Shown here piece after piece: positions 1-11,153 of a stretch of DNA of 64,000 bases; position 1 is the first letter of the stretch, and each line of letters starts with the position of its first letter. The stretch covers positions 60,513,739 through 60,577,738 of the forward strand of contig CM068584.1 of the NCBI GenBank assembly GCA_035048485.1, given 5' to 3'. Below the pieces are notes generated by a model. It worked only from the letters and a program-made list of their open reading frames with translations. It had not been told where the DNA came from and did not search any database. Made by a program: the position numbers and the translations under genes. The stretch is from Pteria penguin. Its lineage: Eukaryota; Mollusca; Bivalvia; Pterioida; Pteriidae.

Positions 1-259
1 ATTTAGATTATCATACTTTATGCATGTCGCAGATCTGGATTGACTTTATCATGGTTTTGTTCATTTTGAAAATACGACATACATCATTATTATTACGACA
101 GAAAAATGTAAAAATAGCAATATACATATAAATTATTATAGGTTCTGTATACATTAAATTTATCTCATGAACGGAAGAATAATTCTTAACTTTGATTCAA
201 TGTCCTGTCAATGAAAATTTACTTTAGTGTACATTTACATTCAAATTTATATGATATTC

Positions 260-1030
260 TACAATAGGTACAACAAGTGATGACCCAAGACATCCTGACT
301 ACAGACCACAGATATTTATATACAAGAAAGTAGACTACGAGAAACTGCAAAGACAGCTTGATCGATATCATGGGACCTTTTTGCGAAGTGAACGAAAAAC
401 AGAAACTCACAAGCGAACAGATGCAGCCCAAGCATTATTAGACATACAGTCAACATTTGGAAGTGACCGGGATGCTGATAATGATACATCTACAGATGCT
501 GATGATGATTTTACTAGTGCAGAGGATGAGATGACACGTCTGAAATCAGAACTCCAGTGTTTAAAGGCTGAGGTTGTGAAACTACAGTCAGATGTAGAAA
601 GATGCATTGATGAACTTAGCAAATGCAGGGAAAATTGTGAGGATGTGTCATTTGGGGCCAGTGCAATCATTAACAATGACAAGAAAACTAATTTTTACAC
701 AGGATTACAAACATACCTGCTTTTCACAGTGACGTTTGACTTCCTACGTGGTGCAGTAGTCAAAACAAGAACAAAACTATCGCTTGCTGATGAATTTTTG
801 TCTATTTTTAGTGAAATTGAGACTTAATCTGTCATTTGAAGACATGCACTACAGGTCAGGAGTTTCAAGCACAACAGTGTCTAGAGTGTTTTATAAAATT
901 GTAATTTTTGATAAATTGGCCTAGTCGAGAAGCAATAAGAGAGACGCTACCAAACATGTTTCGGGAATGTTTTCCAACAGCTGTGTGTGTAACTGACTGC
1001 ACCGAGAAGAAGGTTAAGAAATTGAAAGCC
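260..1030 (+). pseudogene. ISL2EU-like DDE transposase fragment (exon 2 region)
   Basis: Conceptual translation begins with a segment like SDDPRHPDYRPQIF, which in THAP/ISL2EU-type transposases follows the THAP finger. An acidic linker comes next, then a coiled coil with a heptad-like MTRLKSELQCLKAEVVKLQ stretch. The segment NFYTGLQTYLLFTVTFDFL is typical of the region before the helix-turn-helix of DDE_Tnp_4 transposases. After a stop near 825 the homology continues in other frames, with a Y-R-S-G-V-S-S-T-T-V-S-R helix-turn-helix and then WPSREAIRETLPNMF and an AVCVTDC segment. The frame changes and the missing DDE core show that it is inactive. A splice acceptor (caatag, before 269) precedes the fragment. 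I infer family membership from pattern memory, not from a search. Confidence 0.6.
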
Positions 1031-1876
1031 ATCCCTATTTGCTGCTTTAATTAAATTATCACATTTTACGCGTTTCAATACATACATTTATTTAAAGCCT
1101 TTCCCAGCAGGCACATACCAGATTTATGATAAGGTCATCGACTTTTGCCAGAGAGGTACAGGGTTCGAGTACCCTTGATACACCTTTAGGCAATGAAGGT
1201 GTCGATCTGTACATGTAATATTAATAATGGTTGGAAAGACTTCTTTGTATTTTCAGTACCAACCAACCTTTACAAAATTAATTAATACTAGGTCTACTCT
1301 TTGTAATTTGTAACAAAGTAAGAAAAGCTTTTCGTCATACCTCTTCTCACTTACATCATCTAACTTTTGTCTAAACGAAAGCTCACTTTTGACGCCGACA
1401 TCTTCGTTTTAATACATCTGCTTTTAAATATGGCGGCCAAAACCCATCACGTGACATGACCTTAGAACAGCCAGGTAAATGATCATATACGCAGTAAACG
1501 CACATTCGCTATTGTAACTTACGCACACTACCCGTTGTTTTGCCCCGCGGTATGGCGGAGCGCGTGGTTGCTAGTCACGTGACCAATTTGGGAAGGCCAT
1601 CTATCGTCTTGTAGGCTTATTCTGTGTATAAACAAAATGGCGACGGATTTGGCGGGCGTGCATATCATGCTAATATAAACCTGGATAACTTGTGTTATAC
1701 CGTTCATATCAAAACAAAAGTATGTAATTCCATAAATATGTGTCATCTTTATTCACATATCCTTTGTTTTTTTTTTTTCGTGACGTCACGAATTTATGTA
1801 TACAAGTCCGTCCGCAATTTTGTTTTCCTAGAGTTTGAGTAACGGAAGGAGGTTTACTGTAAAACTGCTGATCAAA
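1031..1876. promoter_or_regulatory. Promoter-like gap between the two transposase pieces
   Basis: No gene is seen. The stretch holds two CACGTG E-boxes (about 1449 and 1576), three ATGGCG motifs resembling YY1 sites (about 1431, 1551 and 1639) and a TGACGTCA CRE-like palindrome at about 1781. All lie upstream of the THAP start codon at 1877. This suggests a CpG-richer promoter for that transposon gene. It is inference from motifs only. Confidence 0.3.
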
Positions 1877-2106
1877 ATGCCAATCTGTGGCGTTGTTGGG
1901 TGTTCTAACAGACCTGGGGTTAATACAGACTTCTCGTATCACAAAGTACCAACAATTATACGTAACCAGGGCGAAGAAACCGAAAAATTCTCGGCCGAGC
2001 GATGCAGATTATGGAAGGCTTCTATCAACAGGGCAGATATTACTGACGAAGCCAAATGGGACAGAACACTTGTTTACTCCAGACACTTCATTAGTGGTAG
2101 CTATAA
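1877..2106 (+). pseudogene. THAP zinc-finger exon with a lost zinc ligand
   Basis: The ATG at 1877 opens MPICGVVGC, the N-terminal C-x4-C of a THAP (C2CH) DNA-binding domain. A YHKVP motif, a CRLW segment and an SRHF end follow, about 73 residues in all and a normal THAP length. THAP fingers normally read C-S-x-H-F at the end, with the cysteine as third zinc ligand. Here the codon is TAC, giving Y-S-R-H-F, so the zinc site is probably lost. A possible donor (agtg|gtagct) ends the exon, but its phase does not match the acceptor before 2763. With the changed ligand this marks a decayed gene. It probably belonged with the 2763-3780 fragment as the N-terminus of one ISL2EU-like transposase. Confidence 0.6.
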
Positions 2107-2445
2107 TAATGATATCTACTAAAAACTTCATTAATTCAATATATTGATAATACGATTAACCAAGGATTATCTATACTAGAATGAGTAGTATCAATATCAG
2201 TGTGGATAATCAGTGGTGGATCCAGAGGCTCATATGGTCTGGGGAAGACTATATCCAGGGTGAGGGTTTTTTGAACTAACATTTTCAAGAAAGAAAATAT
2301 CACAAAGTTTACATATTCCAATCTTATACGAGGGCTTTATTTGAACAACCCCTCCATTAGGTCCGCCACTGTAAATAGATCAACTATGATTTTTTTAATG
2401 ATGCATCATTGTCTTAGCTATGTTTCATTTTTTAACTTTTGTTTA
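2107..2445. other. Gap, nothing recognised
   Basis: AT-rich sequence, probably the remains of the intron between the THAP exon and the following transposase exon. No coding signal is seen. Confidence 0.5.
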
Positions 2446-2451
2446 TAAAGC

Positions 2452-2620
2452 CTTTGTGGCCTAGTGGATGAGGTGCTTGGCTTCTGACCAAGAGATACGG
2501 GTTCGAAACTCACCGAAGTACACCAGGGTTCTGTCTTTCGGATGAGACAGTAAAAATCGAGGCCATGTGTCATGGAAGGCGTGGCATGTAAAAGATATGA
2601 AACTTGTAAAGGAAACCCTT
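2452..2620 (+). repeat. tRNA-derived SINE (family B), 5' part
   Basis: A pol III A-box-like TGGCCTAGTGG and a B-box GGTTCGAAACTC, correctly spaced, show a tRNA-derived head. The body contains CTTTCGGATGAGACAGTAAA followed by an ATCGAGGCC core. The same core recurs at about 8433-8470 in the second copy, so this is a dispersed family. The copy has no recognisable LINE-like 3' tail and lies in the intron-like gap of the decayed THAP transposase. Confidence 0.7.
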
Positions 2621-2762
2621 TTCCTGAGAGTGAAAAACTTTTGCCTATTACCTTGTCTGAATGAATATGAGATTATCATAATGATTATTAGATTATTTTT
2701 TTATTTATTTCATTTCCTAATATACAAGTATAAGTTGTAACAACCCTTTTAATTATTTTCAG

Positions 2763-3780
2763 GGAAAAACATCTCCATGACAACACCAATCCAGACTGGG
2801 TACCTTCAGTTGACTTGGGAGTATGTTTGACTTCAACTACCTCTGCCAGCAAAAGATATTACCGAGCCAGTGCACGGAAAGACAAAAGAAAAGCAGTTGA
2901 AGCAGCATTATCCTTGCTGTCCTTTAAAAAGCAGCGAATTGTCTTTGACAAGATGGCCCCAAGCACCCAACCGTCAGACAGTCAAGACCCAGAAGATGAC
3001 ATCCAACCACTTGAAGCCTTCACCGACGACACAGTTGATGAACCAACAATTTCGAAGGATGTGCAAGATAAAAATATGCAGACTGACTTTACCCAACAAC
3101 ACATTAAACAACTCGAATATGACAACAAGGCCAAACTGTTCATTAAGGACTCAATGCCTCAGAATGGGATATATATCTTTTCATACTATGAACATGATCA
3201 AGACAGAGCAAGCTTTTATACTGTATTACCAAATTTACAAATTTTAGATTATTTGTTTAAAGACATAGCCTACAACCTTAATGTGTCATTGTCGACAGTA
3301 CAAAGAGGCTTCCATAGTACCCTTGATGTTCTCTATATCAGACTATAGTTTCTGGTGAAATGACCATCAAGAGAAACACTCCGACCTTCCATGCCGAGTA
3401 TGTTTCCGCAAAGACTTTGGTACCAAAGTGGTAGTAATTCTGGACTGTTTTGAACTCTTCACGGAAAAACCAAGTGGGTCCCTTAATAAGGTATATACCT
3501 ATTCCAATTACAAACAACACCAGACTGTGAAACACTTAATCATGAAAAGACTAGGCGTATTGCCTCAGTGCATATACATGTAGAGCGTGTGATTGGAGTG
3601 GTGCTAAGGAAATTCCGTATTTTTGATGGAGTAATCCCTCCTGAGTTCATTAATCTTAGGAATGGTTCAGATATACCGATAATTGACAAAATTGTTAAAG
3701 TGGCATGTTGCTTGAACAATCTTTGTACCTCTGTGGTACCATTTGAGTGACTCGGTGAGTGTGTAGTCGTTTCATCTGAA
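2763..3780 (+). pseudogene. ISL2EU-like DDE transposase fragment (second copy)
   Basis: After an acceptor (ttttcag before 2763) the frame reads D-N-T-N-P-D-W-V-P-S, the conserved post-THAP segment. A basic region, an acidic linker, SDSQDPEDD and a FTQQHIKQLEYDNK segment follow. FIKDSMPQNGIYIFSYYEHD and SFYTVLPNLQILDYLF correspond to the pre-HTH and HTH region of DDE_Tnp_4 transposases. Beyond a stop at 3346 the DDE part appears in scattered frames, ending with HIHVERVIGVVLRKFRIFDG and a CCLNNLC segment typical of the C-terminus. Several frameshifts and internal deletions make it inactive. It probably pairs with the THAP exon at 1877; the 260-1030 piece is a separate copy. Confidence 0.65.
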
Positions 3781-3789
3781 GTCATCAGT

Positions 3790-4830
3790 ACAGCCAGTTA
3801 CTTTCTGAACATGTTTTGATGTAAAGGTAATAAGACTCGAATAAATCTTTGGTATTGATTTCATTTATTGATTCATGTACACCATACTATATGTTTATAA
3901 CATGACACGGCTTTGCGCTCGTTTGCGACGCATTTTTTTTTTCATTACCAGAGACCCTATTCTTCAAAAGAATGTTTTCTTGTCCAGATTTAATTGAGCC
4001 AATATGATCCATGAAGGAATCCCTATTTTCCCAACTCACTGTGTTTCTGACATTCCTCGCGAAAGCTGTGAACGAGCCTTATGGTCAATAGGATGTTTGA
4101 AATACAGTATTAAATTCATCAAATAAGTAGACATCTAGTTGACCCCGATAAAATCAAATGATAGCATGAAATAGTACGAAAAAAAGTCAAGCCCCATATG
4201 ATCAACGTAGGACGACGCATAACCGGGGAGAAAATGCGATTTTCAATCTTGTGACCGTGGTTTACAGTGTTGTTTTGCAGATATTTTAGTTAAGATATGT
4301 GTAAAATACTGAAAAACAATTGTCTTCTTATGTATCATCAGCAGTATGACCTAGAAATCGGTATCTTAACGTGACCTGTTTAACATATAACAGACGGTCA
4401 AAGTGGCATAACTCGCACATGCTTGTCGTAGCTTATACATCTATAGTAGGTTGGGTGTTCGTGCAATGCTAACATATACAGGCAATATACACATGTGGGT
4501 CTTTCACATTTAGTTTAATGTTTACCTAAAAATACTTCTTTTGAAATATGTCACATTAATCCTATTCTTTTAATGCACACAGGAGCATAAGTGTTTCACA
4601 TTGAATTCATCTTATCATGAACCAAAATCAGAACCACTGTTTTGTGATGTGTTTTTAAATGAAAAGTATCGAGTTCATTCATATTTTTAATAATAATTTT
4701 ATGTTCATTAAATTTACCATTACAAATCAGTTGAACAAGAAAACATTAAATCATTTCTATTGTATCCTGAATAGAACAAAACAAGTGTACTGTCCATAAC
4801 GGTCTGGGCATTTGTCTCGTGCTGTCCCGA
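3790..4830. other. Gap, nothing recognised
   Basis: AT-rich non-coding DNA without long ORFs or clear repeats. The 3' flank of the transposase fragment probably ends near 3870, at an AATAAA-like signal (aataaatc about 3841). Confidence 0.5.
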
Positions 4831-4839
4831 CTCAACAGC

Positions 4840-6010
4840 TTACACCAAGGCGTCCGTAATTCCAGAGAATGTATTGTCCATAAGCAGAATAACGATATTC
4901 TTTGTCAATATCCCTATCACCTCAGACATTCTAGCTATACAGTTGAGAAGGGCCAACACTGCGTCGTCTAATATCAGTACAAAGAAATCCTGCGAATGAC
5001 CAGAAGTAAATGAAGAACCTACATACCGTAAAAGACATATTTTTGCACATTTGATATTGTCAAAACATGCTACTAATATGTAAAATTTTATCACCATATT
5101 TACTAAAGTACTATATATAATTACATACAATATTTTATTGTTTACTTGGGTAAAGGTGATGCTCCTAATAAATGAATCAAAATTTAACACGTTTGCATCA
5201 AGAGTATAAAGTTCTTTTTAATCTATTGCTTGAGAGGAGGGTTGGTATGGGAAAATCTAATTTCTGATCAGTAGTGAAAAACGTGACAAGTGTGATTCAA
5301 AAATAATTCAATTGAAAACCTTAGAGAGCTGATTTCTGTAATCTTGAGTTGTATACTCCGCGAGTACTGGTAAACTGGAATGTCTTGTATTAATAATGTA
5401 TAACATCACCATGTTCATATTAGCTGTTTCAGTCTAAATTGTACAAGTAAATCAAGTTCACACATCAGTACAATTAGAAAAATATATACATCTTGCATTG
5501 CAGTATTGAGTTCAACATCTGCCGCGCTAAACTCTGTCAAAGCTTGTTTCAGAACAGAACCTTCAGATGGACTAACATAAGATAGAAATGTTTCTTTCAA
5601 TTCTGTTTCCCTTCTCCTACAATGCAGTATTCCATTCAAGGTCTTGCAATATAGACAGGGAAATTAATGATTTTACCAACTGCTTCCCATTGTTGATGTC
5701 CAAAGTCGTGCCGAAGAAAGAGAACCTTGCAGTTCTTGCCAACTGTGCTCGTCGCATATATCTCCTCCCAAAATTCAGTCAAGCAATCCCTTGTTACGCC
5801 ACCTTCATCTTGCGCTTGTTCAACCGAGCCATTAGGAAGGATCATCTGGATTTGATTTTGCTGTTTGGTAATAAATATAGAACATATATACTTTTTAATA
5901 CAACAACGTACTGGAAAATGCCACTATTAGTTCTTTTAATGCATGTCCTTTGTGGACTCTAATAAGAACTTCGTCTGATATAATGTCTTGACTCCAAATT
6001 AAATTGAACA
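4840..6010 (-). pseudogene. HECT-like domain gene remnant
   Basis: Reading right to left, 5995-5890 encodes DEVLIRVHKGHALKELIVAF. The next exon, 5845-5636, encodes MILPNGSVEQAQDEGGVTRD, FWEEIY, LRHDFGHQQWEAVGKII and NFPVYIARP, and 5600-5490 encodes FLSYVSPSEGSVLKQAL. The D-x-GGVxRD...F...LRHD order is the pattern of a divergent HECT-like domain that I recall from uncharacterised mollusc proteins. A stop codon follows IARP and the frame changes before FLSYVS, so it is broken. A further piece at 5000-4840 (ILDDAVLALLNCIARM) may be unrelated. Whether the active gene was a host ubiquitin ligase or a transposon passenger cannot be told. Confidence 0.5.
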
Positions 6011-6580
6011 ACTCCACTCTTATTTGGGTCAAGGTTGTAAACAACCTCTTCATGTGTTCCGTCTGGTAATGTGACTTGCATAGATCTCACTATGACAAAA
6101 TAATGAATAAGATCACGAAGAGTAACACCATCAGAATCAGATGAAAGGACACGCCTCTGACGGAAATTTTAAAAATTGGACACCAAATGTACCATGTAAG
6201 TCGGGATTCTCGTGTGATAGGAATGGGAGTGTAGCAGATCTGCAAAAACAGAAAAATAAACTGTTTTCCAATCACATGCTAATATATTTGTATTCTTTGT
6301 AGGATCGGGACTTATGAAATCAATATGGTCAAAGCACTTTTTAAGTTATTGTGGGAGGTCATGGAACTTGCAAAAAGTCTTGACTACACGTCGACAAAAG
6401 CGTTGTTGGCATGTAAGAGTGCATCAGGTTCGTTATTTAAAATCACAATTAAAACTAATATAGCATTGTTCCTTTCTTCTATACTAATCAAGAAATAAAC
6501 AAATAGATTGATTCCTAATATAGATGTCACCTTTTAATGTATGTAAAATTTGTTTACTAGTTCACCACAACAGTTGGCAA
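6011..6580. other. Gap, possible upstream HECT-like sequence only
   Basis: A short minus-strand stretch at 6090-6000 (MQVTLPDGTHEEVVYNLD) may be more of the HECT-like remnant. Otherwise AT-rich DNA without recognised genes. Confidence 0.35.
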
Positions 6581-6790
6581 ATACTGCAAATGTTTCTTCA
6601 TGCCATGTCTGCAGAGCTGGTTTTGCCATACGTCCGCGATTGTATGGAGTGAAGGCCTTCTGTCGATCGGTACTACCGTTGGATCCCATCCTCTAACCCA
6701 ACATATTCAATTATGGTTGAGGCAGTTTTTACTTACTGTCTCGCCCTCCATGTGTTCGGGGCCGGTGTTCGGCGTAATAACAAGCAATAA

Positions 6791-7141
6791 ATGTCTGCAA
6801 AGAAAATTTTGCCCATGTCTTTTTACATGGAGACATACATACGAGATACGATTGTTCGCCTTCAGAGTCCGACAGAAATCCATTCGTTCATTGAAAAACA
6901 CAAATCTTACAGTGTATCTGGAAATCCATGCGAGGGCGAAGGTGGTGATTTTGTTTTAGAAACAAAAAACAAAGCCACGAAGCAGCCTCTACCACCAGGG
7001 TTGCCAGATGATGACACGTGGACGTTCGTTTGTCGCAATGTTGATAGAGTGGATAAGGTCAATAAGGCACTTTTACTTACAATGCCAATAACTTGTGCGC
7101 ATTTGCAAAATTTCATGTTAGCCAATTATAATAAATCTTGA
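6791..7141 (+). CDS. Unrecognised ORF, possibly a terminal exon
   Basis: An ATG-started ORF of 116 codons that I do not recognise. It is hydrophilic and holds FVLETKNKATKQPLPPGLPD followed by a tryptophan segment DDDTWTFVCRNVDRVDKV. That segment has the look of a C-terminal region of an uncharacterised transposon-associated protein. A short cysteine-containing stretch upstream in another frame (SSCHVCRAGF, about 6597) could be part of the same decayed gene. It converges with the PHD-like exon on the other strand. There is no signal peptide or membrane segment. It may be a degraded exon rather than a complete gene. Confidence 0.3.
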   Translation: MSAKKILPMSFYMETYIRDTIVRLQSPTEIHSFIEKHKSYSVSGNPCEGEGGDFVLETKNKATKQPLPPGLPDDDTWTFVCRNVDRVDKVNKALLLTMPITCAHLQNFMLANYNKS

Positions 7142-7204
7142 CATCACTTGACTAAAAGAAAGCCCTCCCTGTATAAAATTAGAAAATAAAAAGTGTTATA
7201 TCAT

Positions 7205-7542
7205 TTATTGGACATCGTGACGTGGACAAACCACTTTATTTTGTTGACAGCGGTCTGAGTGCCTGCTTGGATACCAAAGCATTTACAGTGAACCCAATAT
7301 TCACACTTTACTCTTGGTGGTTGAATTAATTTGTCACAACCTAGCCATAAAGCTCTGGTGTTGAGCTTCCCTTCGCCGCATATTCGGCAAAGGGACTCAT
7401 CTTGTACAACTGTAAAGCTACTTTCGGTTGTTTGTGTACTTCTTTCTACTTTCATAATCTTTCTTCGTCGCTGGGGCGAAGGAAAGCCATTCTCGCCACT
7501 ATCAGATTCCTCCAAATTTGATTTGGACTCGGTCTCGGGCAC
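7205..7542 (-). pseudogene. PHD-finger-like terminal exon with a frameshift
   Basis: The ORF starts with an acidic/serine-rich linker and a basic PQRRRKIMKVER stretch. It then shows CRIC, WLGCD, a KCEYWVHCKC segment and KWF. This spacing fits a PHD finger (Cys4-His-Cys3), which usually ends W-F-C-P-x-C/H. In frame the end reads W-F-V-H-V-T. The neighbouring frame reads C-P-R-H-D immediately after W-F and then reaches a stop, so a one-base loss has removed the last ligands. PHD fingers bind histone tails; here the origin (host gene or transposon) is unknown. Upstream exons would lie at higher coordinates but none is recognised. Confidence 0.45.
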
Positions 7543-7559
7543 AGATGGAGCAATTGTCT

Positions 7560-8379
7560 AAGAATCCTTGGGAAAATAATATAAAATTAACAAAACAAAA
7601 TATAATGAAAAAGTAAAATAGAATAGAATAAAAGAGAACGTATGTTGAAGAAATACATGAAAAATAACTTAAATCAAAACTTATCAAGCGGGTTAAACTT
7701 ATGAACACAAAAGGAAGTATTGTTTAATCAAATATAAAGAATATGAAAATATAAATAAATAAAATGTAGAAGTAAATATGAAGTATATAAAGTACTTTTT
7801 CCAACACATGGAAATAATTCATATGATAAATTAAGTCCATTTTGTAAGTTAATTTTTAATGTTATTTATGCACTTCTTATTTTGATTTATAATCCATGTA
7901 TAAAATGGACAAAATGTTTATTATACATTTATATTAATTCATGTAAAGTAAATGAATTAAATAGAAGTACTGTATACCTCCGCTTGGGAATTATATTCAT
8001 ATGTATTCCCAAACAAATTCTAACCTCTGCCCCCCCCCCCCCCCCCTCGCTTTGTGTAGATCGCATGCCTGTATCATAAAATATTTATGGTGTCAAGTAA
8101 TATTTATTTTTTCAATAACAAATACGATATAATGACAACAAAATTACATTAATAATGATATTTTGTATTGTTGTTATTTTTATAATTACTGCATCGGCTT
8201 TTATTATATATGTCTTTTAGGATAAAAGAAAATTTCAGTCGCACCATGAGCGTCACGAATGATGACGGTGACTATGCCTATACAGTAGACCTGTCCGAAG
8301 ACATTCACAAAATTACGGTATAATATATATATATATAAATCCTTATGTATGTGTATAAATGCATCTATGTATGTGTATG
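7560..8379. other. AT-rich gap with a poly-C tract
   Basis: Very AT-rich DNA (7560-8000) with no genes. A pure C run of about 16 bases lies at about 8031-8046. Such C runs recur at about 8615, 9823 and 24622. Confidence 0.5.
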
Positions 8380-8630
8380 TATGGACTCCTGATCGGGAGG
8401 CCGGGTTTCGAGTCCCACTCTGGTCATGCCGGTGTTGTCTTTTGGATGAGATAGTAAAAACCGAGGCCCCGTGTCGTGGTATGCATGGCACGTTACAGAT
8501 CCATCAAAGCTTCGGGAAGTTCCGTTGCAAAGGCCATAATTTGTATGCCCCTCTTCAGGCAGATGCCGTCACCATATACGTGAAATATTCATGGTGTGAT
8601 GTTAAACAACCAACCCCCCCCCCCCCCCCT
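8380..8630 (+). repeat. tRNA-derived SINE (family B) with LINE-like 3' tail
   Basis: A B-box-like GGTTTCGAGTCCC is followed by the family core (CTTTTGGATGAGATAGTAAA, then ACCGAGGCC), shared with the copy at 2452. The element ends with a tail at 8568-8612 reading GTCACCATATACGTG ... GGTGTGATGTTAAACAAC, then poly-C. This tail is very similar to the last bases of the LINE at 46742-46786, which is what reverse transcription of SINE RNA by a partner LINE would leave. The A-box is not clear, so the 5' end is approximate. Confidence 0.7.
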
Positions 8631-8639
8631 TCATGGCCT

Positions 8640-10835
8640 GTTAAAGTCGCTTTCATGAAAAAAAATTATTAAAATACATGTTTAGAAGATTTTTATTTAT
8701 CTATTTGCAGGCAATCCATAAGATTTGATGAATATTTAAAATCGGGCGGCGAAACTGCAACCATGAGTTTTTGTGGTCTAGAATTAGACACAGAACTCGT
8801 AAATTTCTCTGCAAAGTGTATGAAAACTTTCATTCGCATTTGGAATTTATTAAAAAAAAAAATAGAAAAATATCATCACGAAAAAAAAAATTGAACCGGT
8901 CTATATCAATAACATGGAAAGACAATCATATTTTACCATCGAAAATTTAACCAAAGATAATTTAATTGCTTTAATAGAAGATGAAATTTCAAAATTAGAA
9001 AAGGAGTACGGAGTTTTATTCTAAGATCAAGGTGGCGGAAAGTTAAAGGGAAGGCAAAAAGCAAATGTCACCATCTTCCTGGAAGAACTGGAGGACAGCC
9101 AATAATTAATGCAAGTTATATGTAAACATGTTAATGAACAATTAACCTTGACATGCAGGTTAAGTTATATGATATATACTATATAATATTATACAGTTAT
9201 TTCATGGCTACTTTGGGAACAGTCAAACTATTGTCCCAAGGTAGTGGAGAAGACCTGGGAAACCGTTACCCGAGGCCGAAGTTTATTACCCAATTCATTG
9301 TATGGTTAATAATTAGCATGGCGTTAATAATATAGAGTCCCTTTTCTCTAATAAATCAAGAATGTCTTCCTCGGAGATACTGTCAAATCGCGACATAATG
9401 TGGTGGTCTGGCAAGATGCCGGAAGTAAACAAAGGACTTACTTTTGCGACGTCACTTGAGCGCTTTATCACGAAAACGCTTTCGCTTTGGGTAACAGTTC
9501 GTCACGTGATCGGGAAATGGGTTTACTGTTACCCTCTTGCCCTGACTGTTACCTATTTGCATAGAAAAGGGCGGATTTATTGTGAAACAGCATAAAATAC
9601 TTAACATTAATTTAAATACTCAATTAGGCAATAACATAATGATAACATATGTCCTGTGAAATAGTAGGTAGCGAGCGTATATTGACGATAACGCTATTGT
9701 AACGTCAAATTATTGTATATGTAATAGTTGTTATTATGAGATTTGGAATATTATATGGATTATATATTCTATAAAAATCAAGTATTTATAAAATAAATAT
9801 ATAATTCATACACACTCTAAAGCCCCCCCCCCCCCCCTCAAAATAAAGAAAAGCCACACACCTTAATTTCGTGTGGAAACCCTTACCACCTCTAAGGTGT
9901 CCTACTCCCCAGCAAAATACAATATGTATGTTCATTGTTTGAAAATTTTTAAATTCACCTTCGCTAGGAGTGTCTTTTTTCTCCTGCTAAACGCCTTGTT
10001 AATGTTAACCTTTTTCTTGCTTTTAGGGGGATTCTTCCTAAATTGGTCGGCGATCTTCGTTACGATACCTGATTTACTGGTTTTCAACTGAATAATTAAG
10101 TTATTACTTCAAAGACAAATGAAAAATAAAAAAAAAAATAAAACGATATGTAATTTATTGAGTCATAAATTTTACGTATCACGAAGCTGGTCTTTCATAC
10201 TTTAAACCGATAGTGAAAGCAAGAGCAGATAACTCTATTTGAATATATCAACGACGACCTTTGTACAGTAAAATTTTATTAATTAATCAACAAGATTACA
10301 AGTCACAGTGATGATAATGCATTTCCGGGTCATGACATAAAGTGGCAGCGGGGTTGAAAACTAAAATGTAAGTCGTTTTCAGTTTTAATTCCATACTGAA
10401 ACGAAGGAATTGCGTTTCAGGCGTTTGCATGTAAAGAAAACTATGTAATTGTGAATTAATTCTTCATGAAACTTATTTTTCCTGTTCTGAACGTGAAGTA
10501 TTATGTGCATTGTACTCACCACTGTGTTGGACATGATGCGAACAGCCGAATTTCCTCCGACAACGATGTTATAATGCTCAAACGCACGTGCAATTACTGA
10601 AACGCGAGACTGTTTATTCCCGCTTTTGAGAAACAGTACCGAAAAACAAAGACTGTCTTTCATATTAGAGAGTGTTCCCAACTTGTTATTGACGATTTGA
10701 CATTATATATATAAAATAACTGATATCTTGAAATATCCATTGTCGGAACCTGTACGAAATTCCACGCCCGTAAAGCAGACGTCATATAAGGCGTAACTGC
10801 CACTGTTTTCCTGGCGTAATATCGGATTCCTTATT
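8640..10835. other. Gap without recognised genes
   Basis: Short ORFs only, none with a recognisable domain. A possible short coding remnant lies at 8715-8850 (frame reading SGGETATMSFCGLELDTELV), which I cannot assign. A C run lies at about 9823-9837. I see no repeat copies shared with the rest of the window. Confidence 0.4.
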
Positions 10836-11055
10836 TTAACTTATGATAGCAGTCAAGGCGTAAACCAGGCGGAAAATACCTGGAATGGGAGACGGATTAT
10901 TTAAGTTAGTCCGCCTGGGAAAAAATTACGCCTGGAACAGGTGGCGGAATTTCCCAAATCAATTACGTCTCAAGATTGAAGACACGGAAATGGTTACGCC
11001 TGGAAAAAAATTACGCCTGGTTTAATATCACGCCTGGAAAAAAATATGCCAGGCA
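10810..11055. repeat. Cluster of TTACGCCTGG motifs
   Basis: The motif (T/C)ACGCCTGG or CCGCCTGG, often followed by A6-7, occurs five times within about 150 bases (about 10911, 10927, 10994, 11011 and 11029). The inverse CCAGGCG/CCTGGCG forms occur at about 10811, 10865 and 11048. The motifs lie on both strands around a short non-coding core, so the block could fold. It may be a degenerate foldback element. No terminal duplication is clear. Confidence 0.5.
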
Positions 11056-11153
11056 TTCGCTCTCTTTCTCAGCATAGAAAGATAAATCATTGAACTTTTT
11101 AGCATAAAATGATAAGTTTTAATTAGAGTTGTTGGAGGTATAAAAAGTCACTT

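Noticed and set aside
2452..2540. tRNA gene at the family B SINE head
   Set aside because: The sequence continues into a shared SINE core and lacks a paired acceptor stem.
5588..5962. 124-codon plus-strand ORF
   Set aside because: It is antisense to the HECT-like remnant, whose protein pattern is on the minus strand.
10385..10681. 98-codon minus-strand ORF
   Set aside because: No motif, no splice support, ordinary composition; could be chance.
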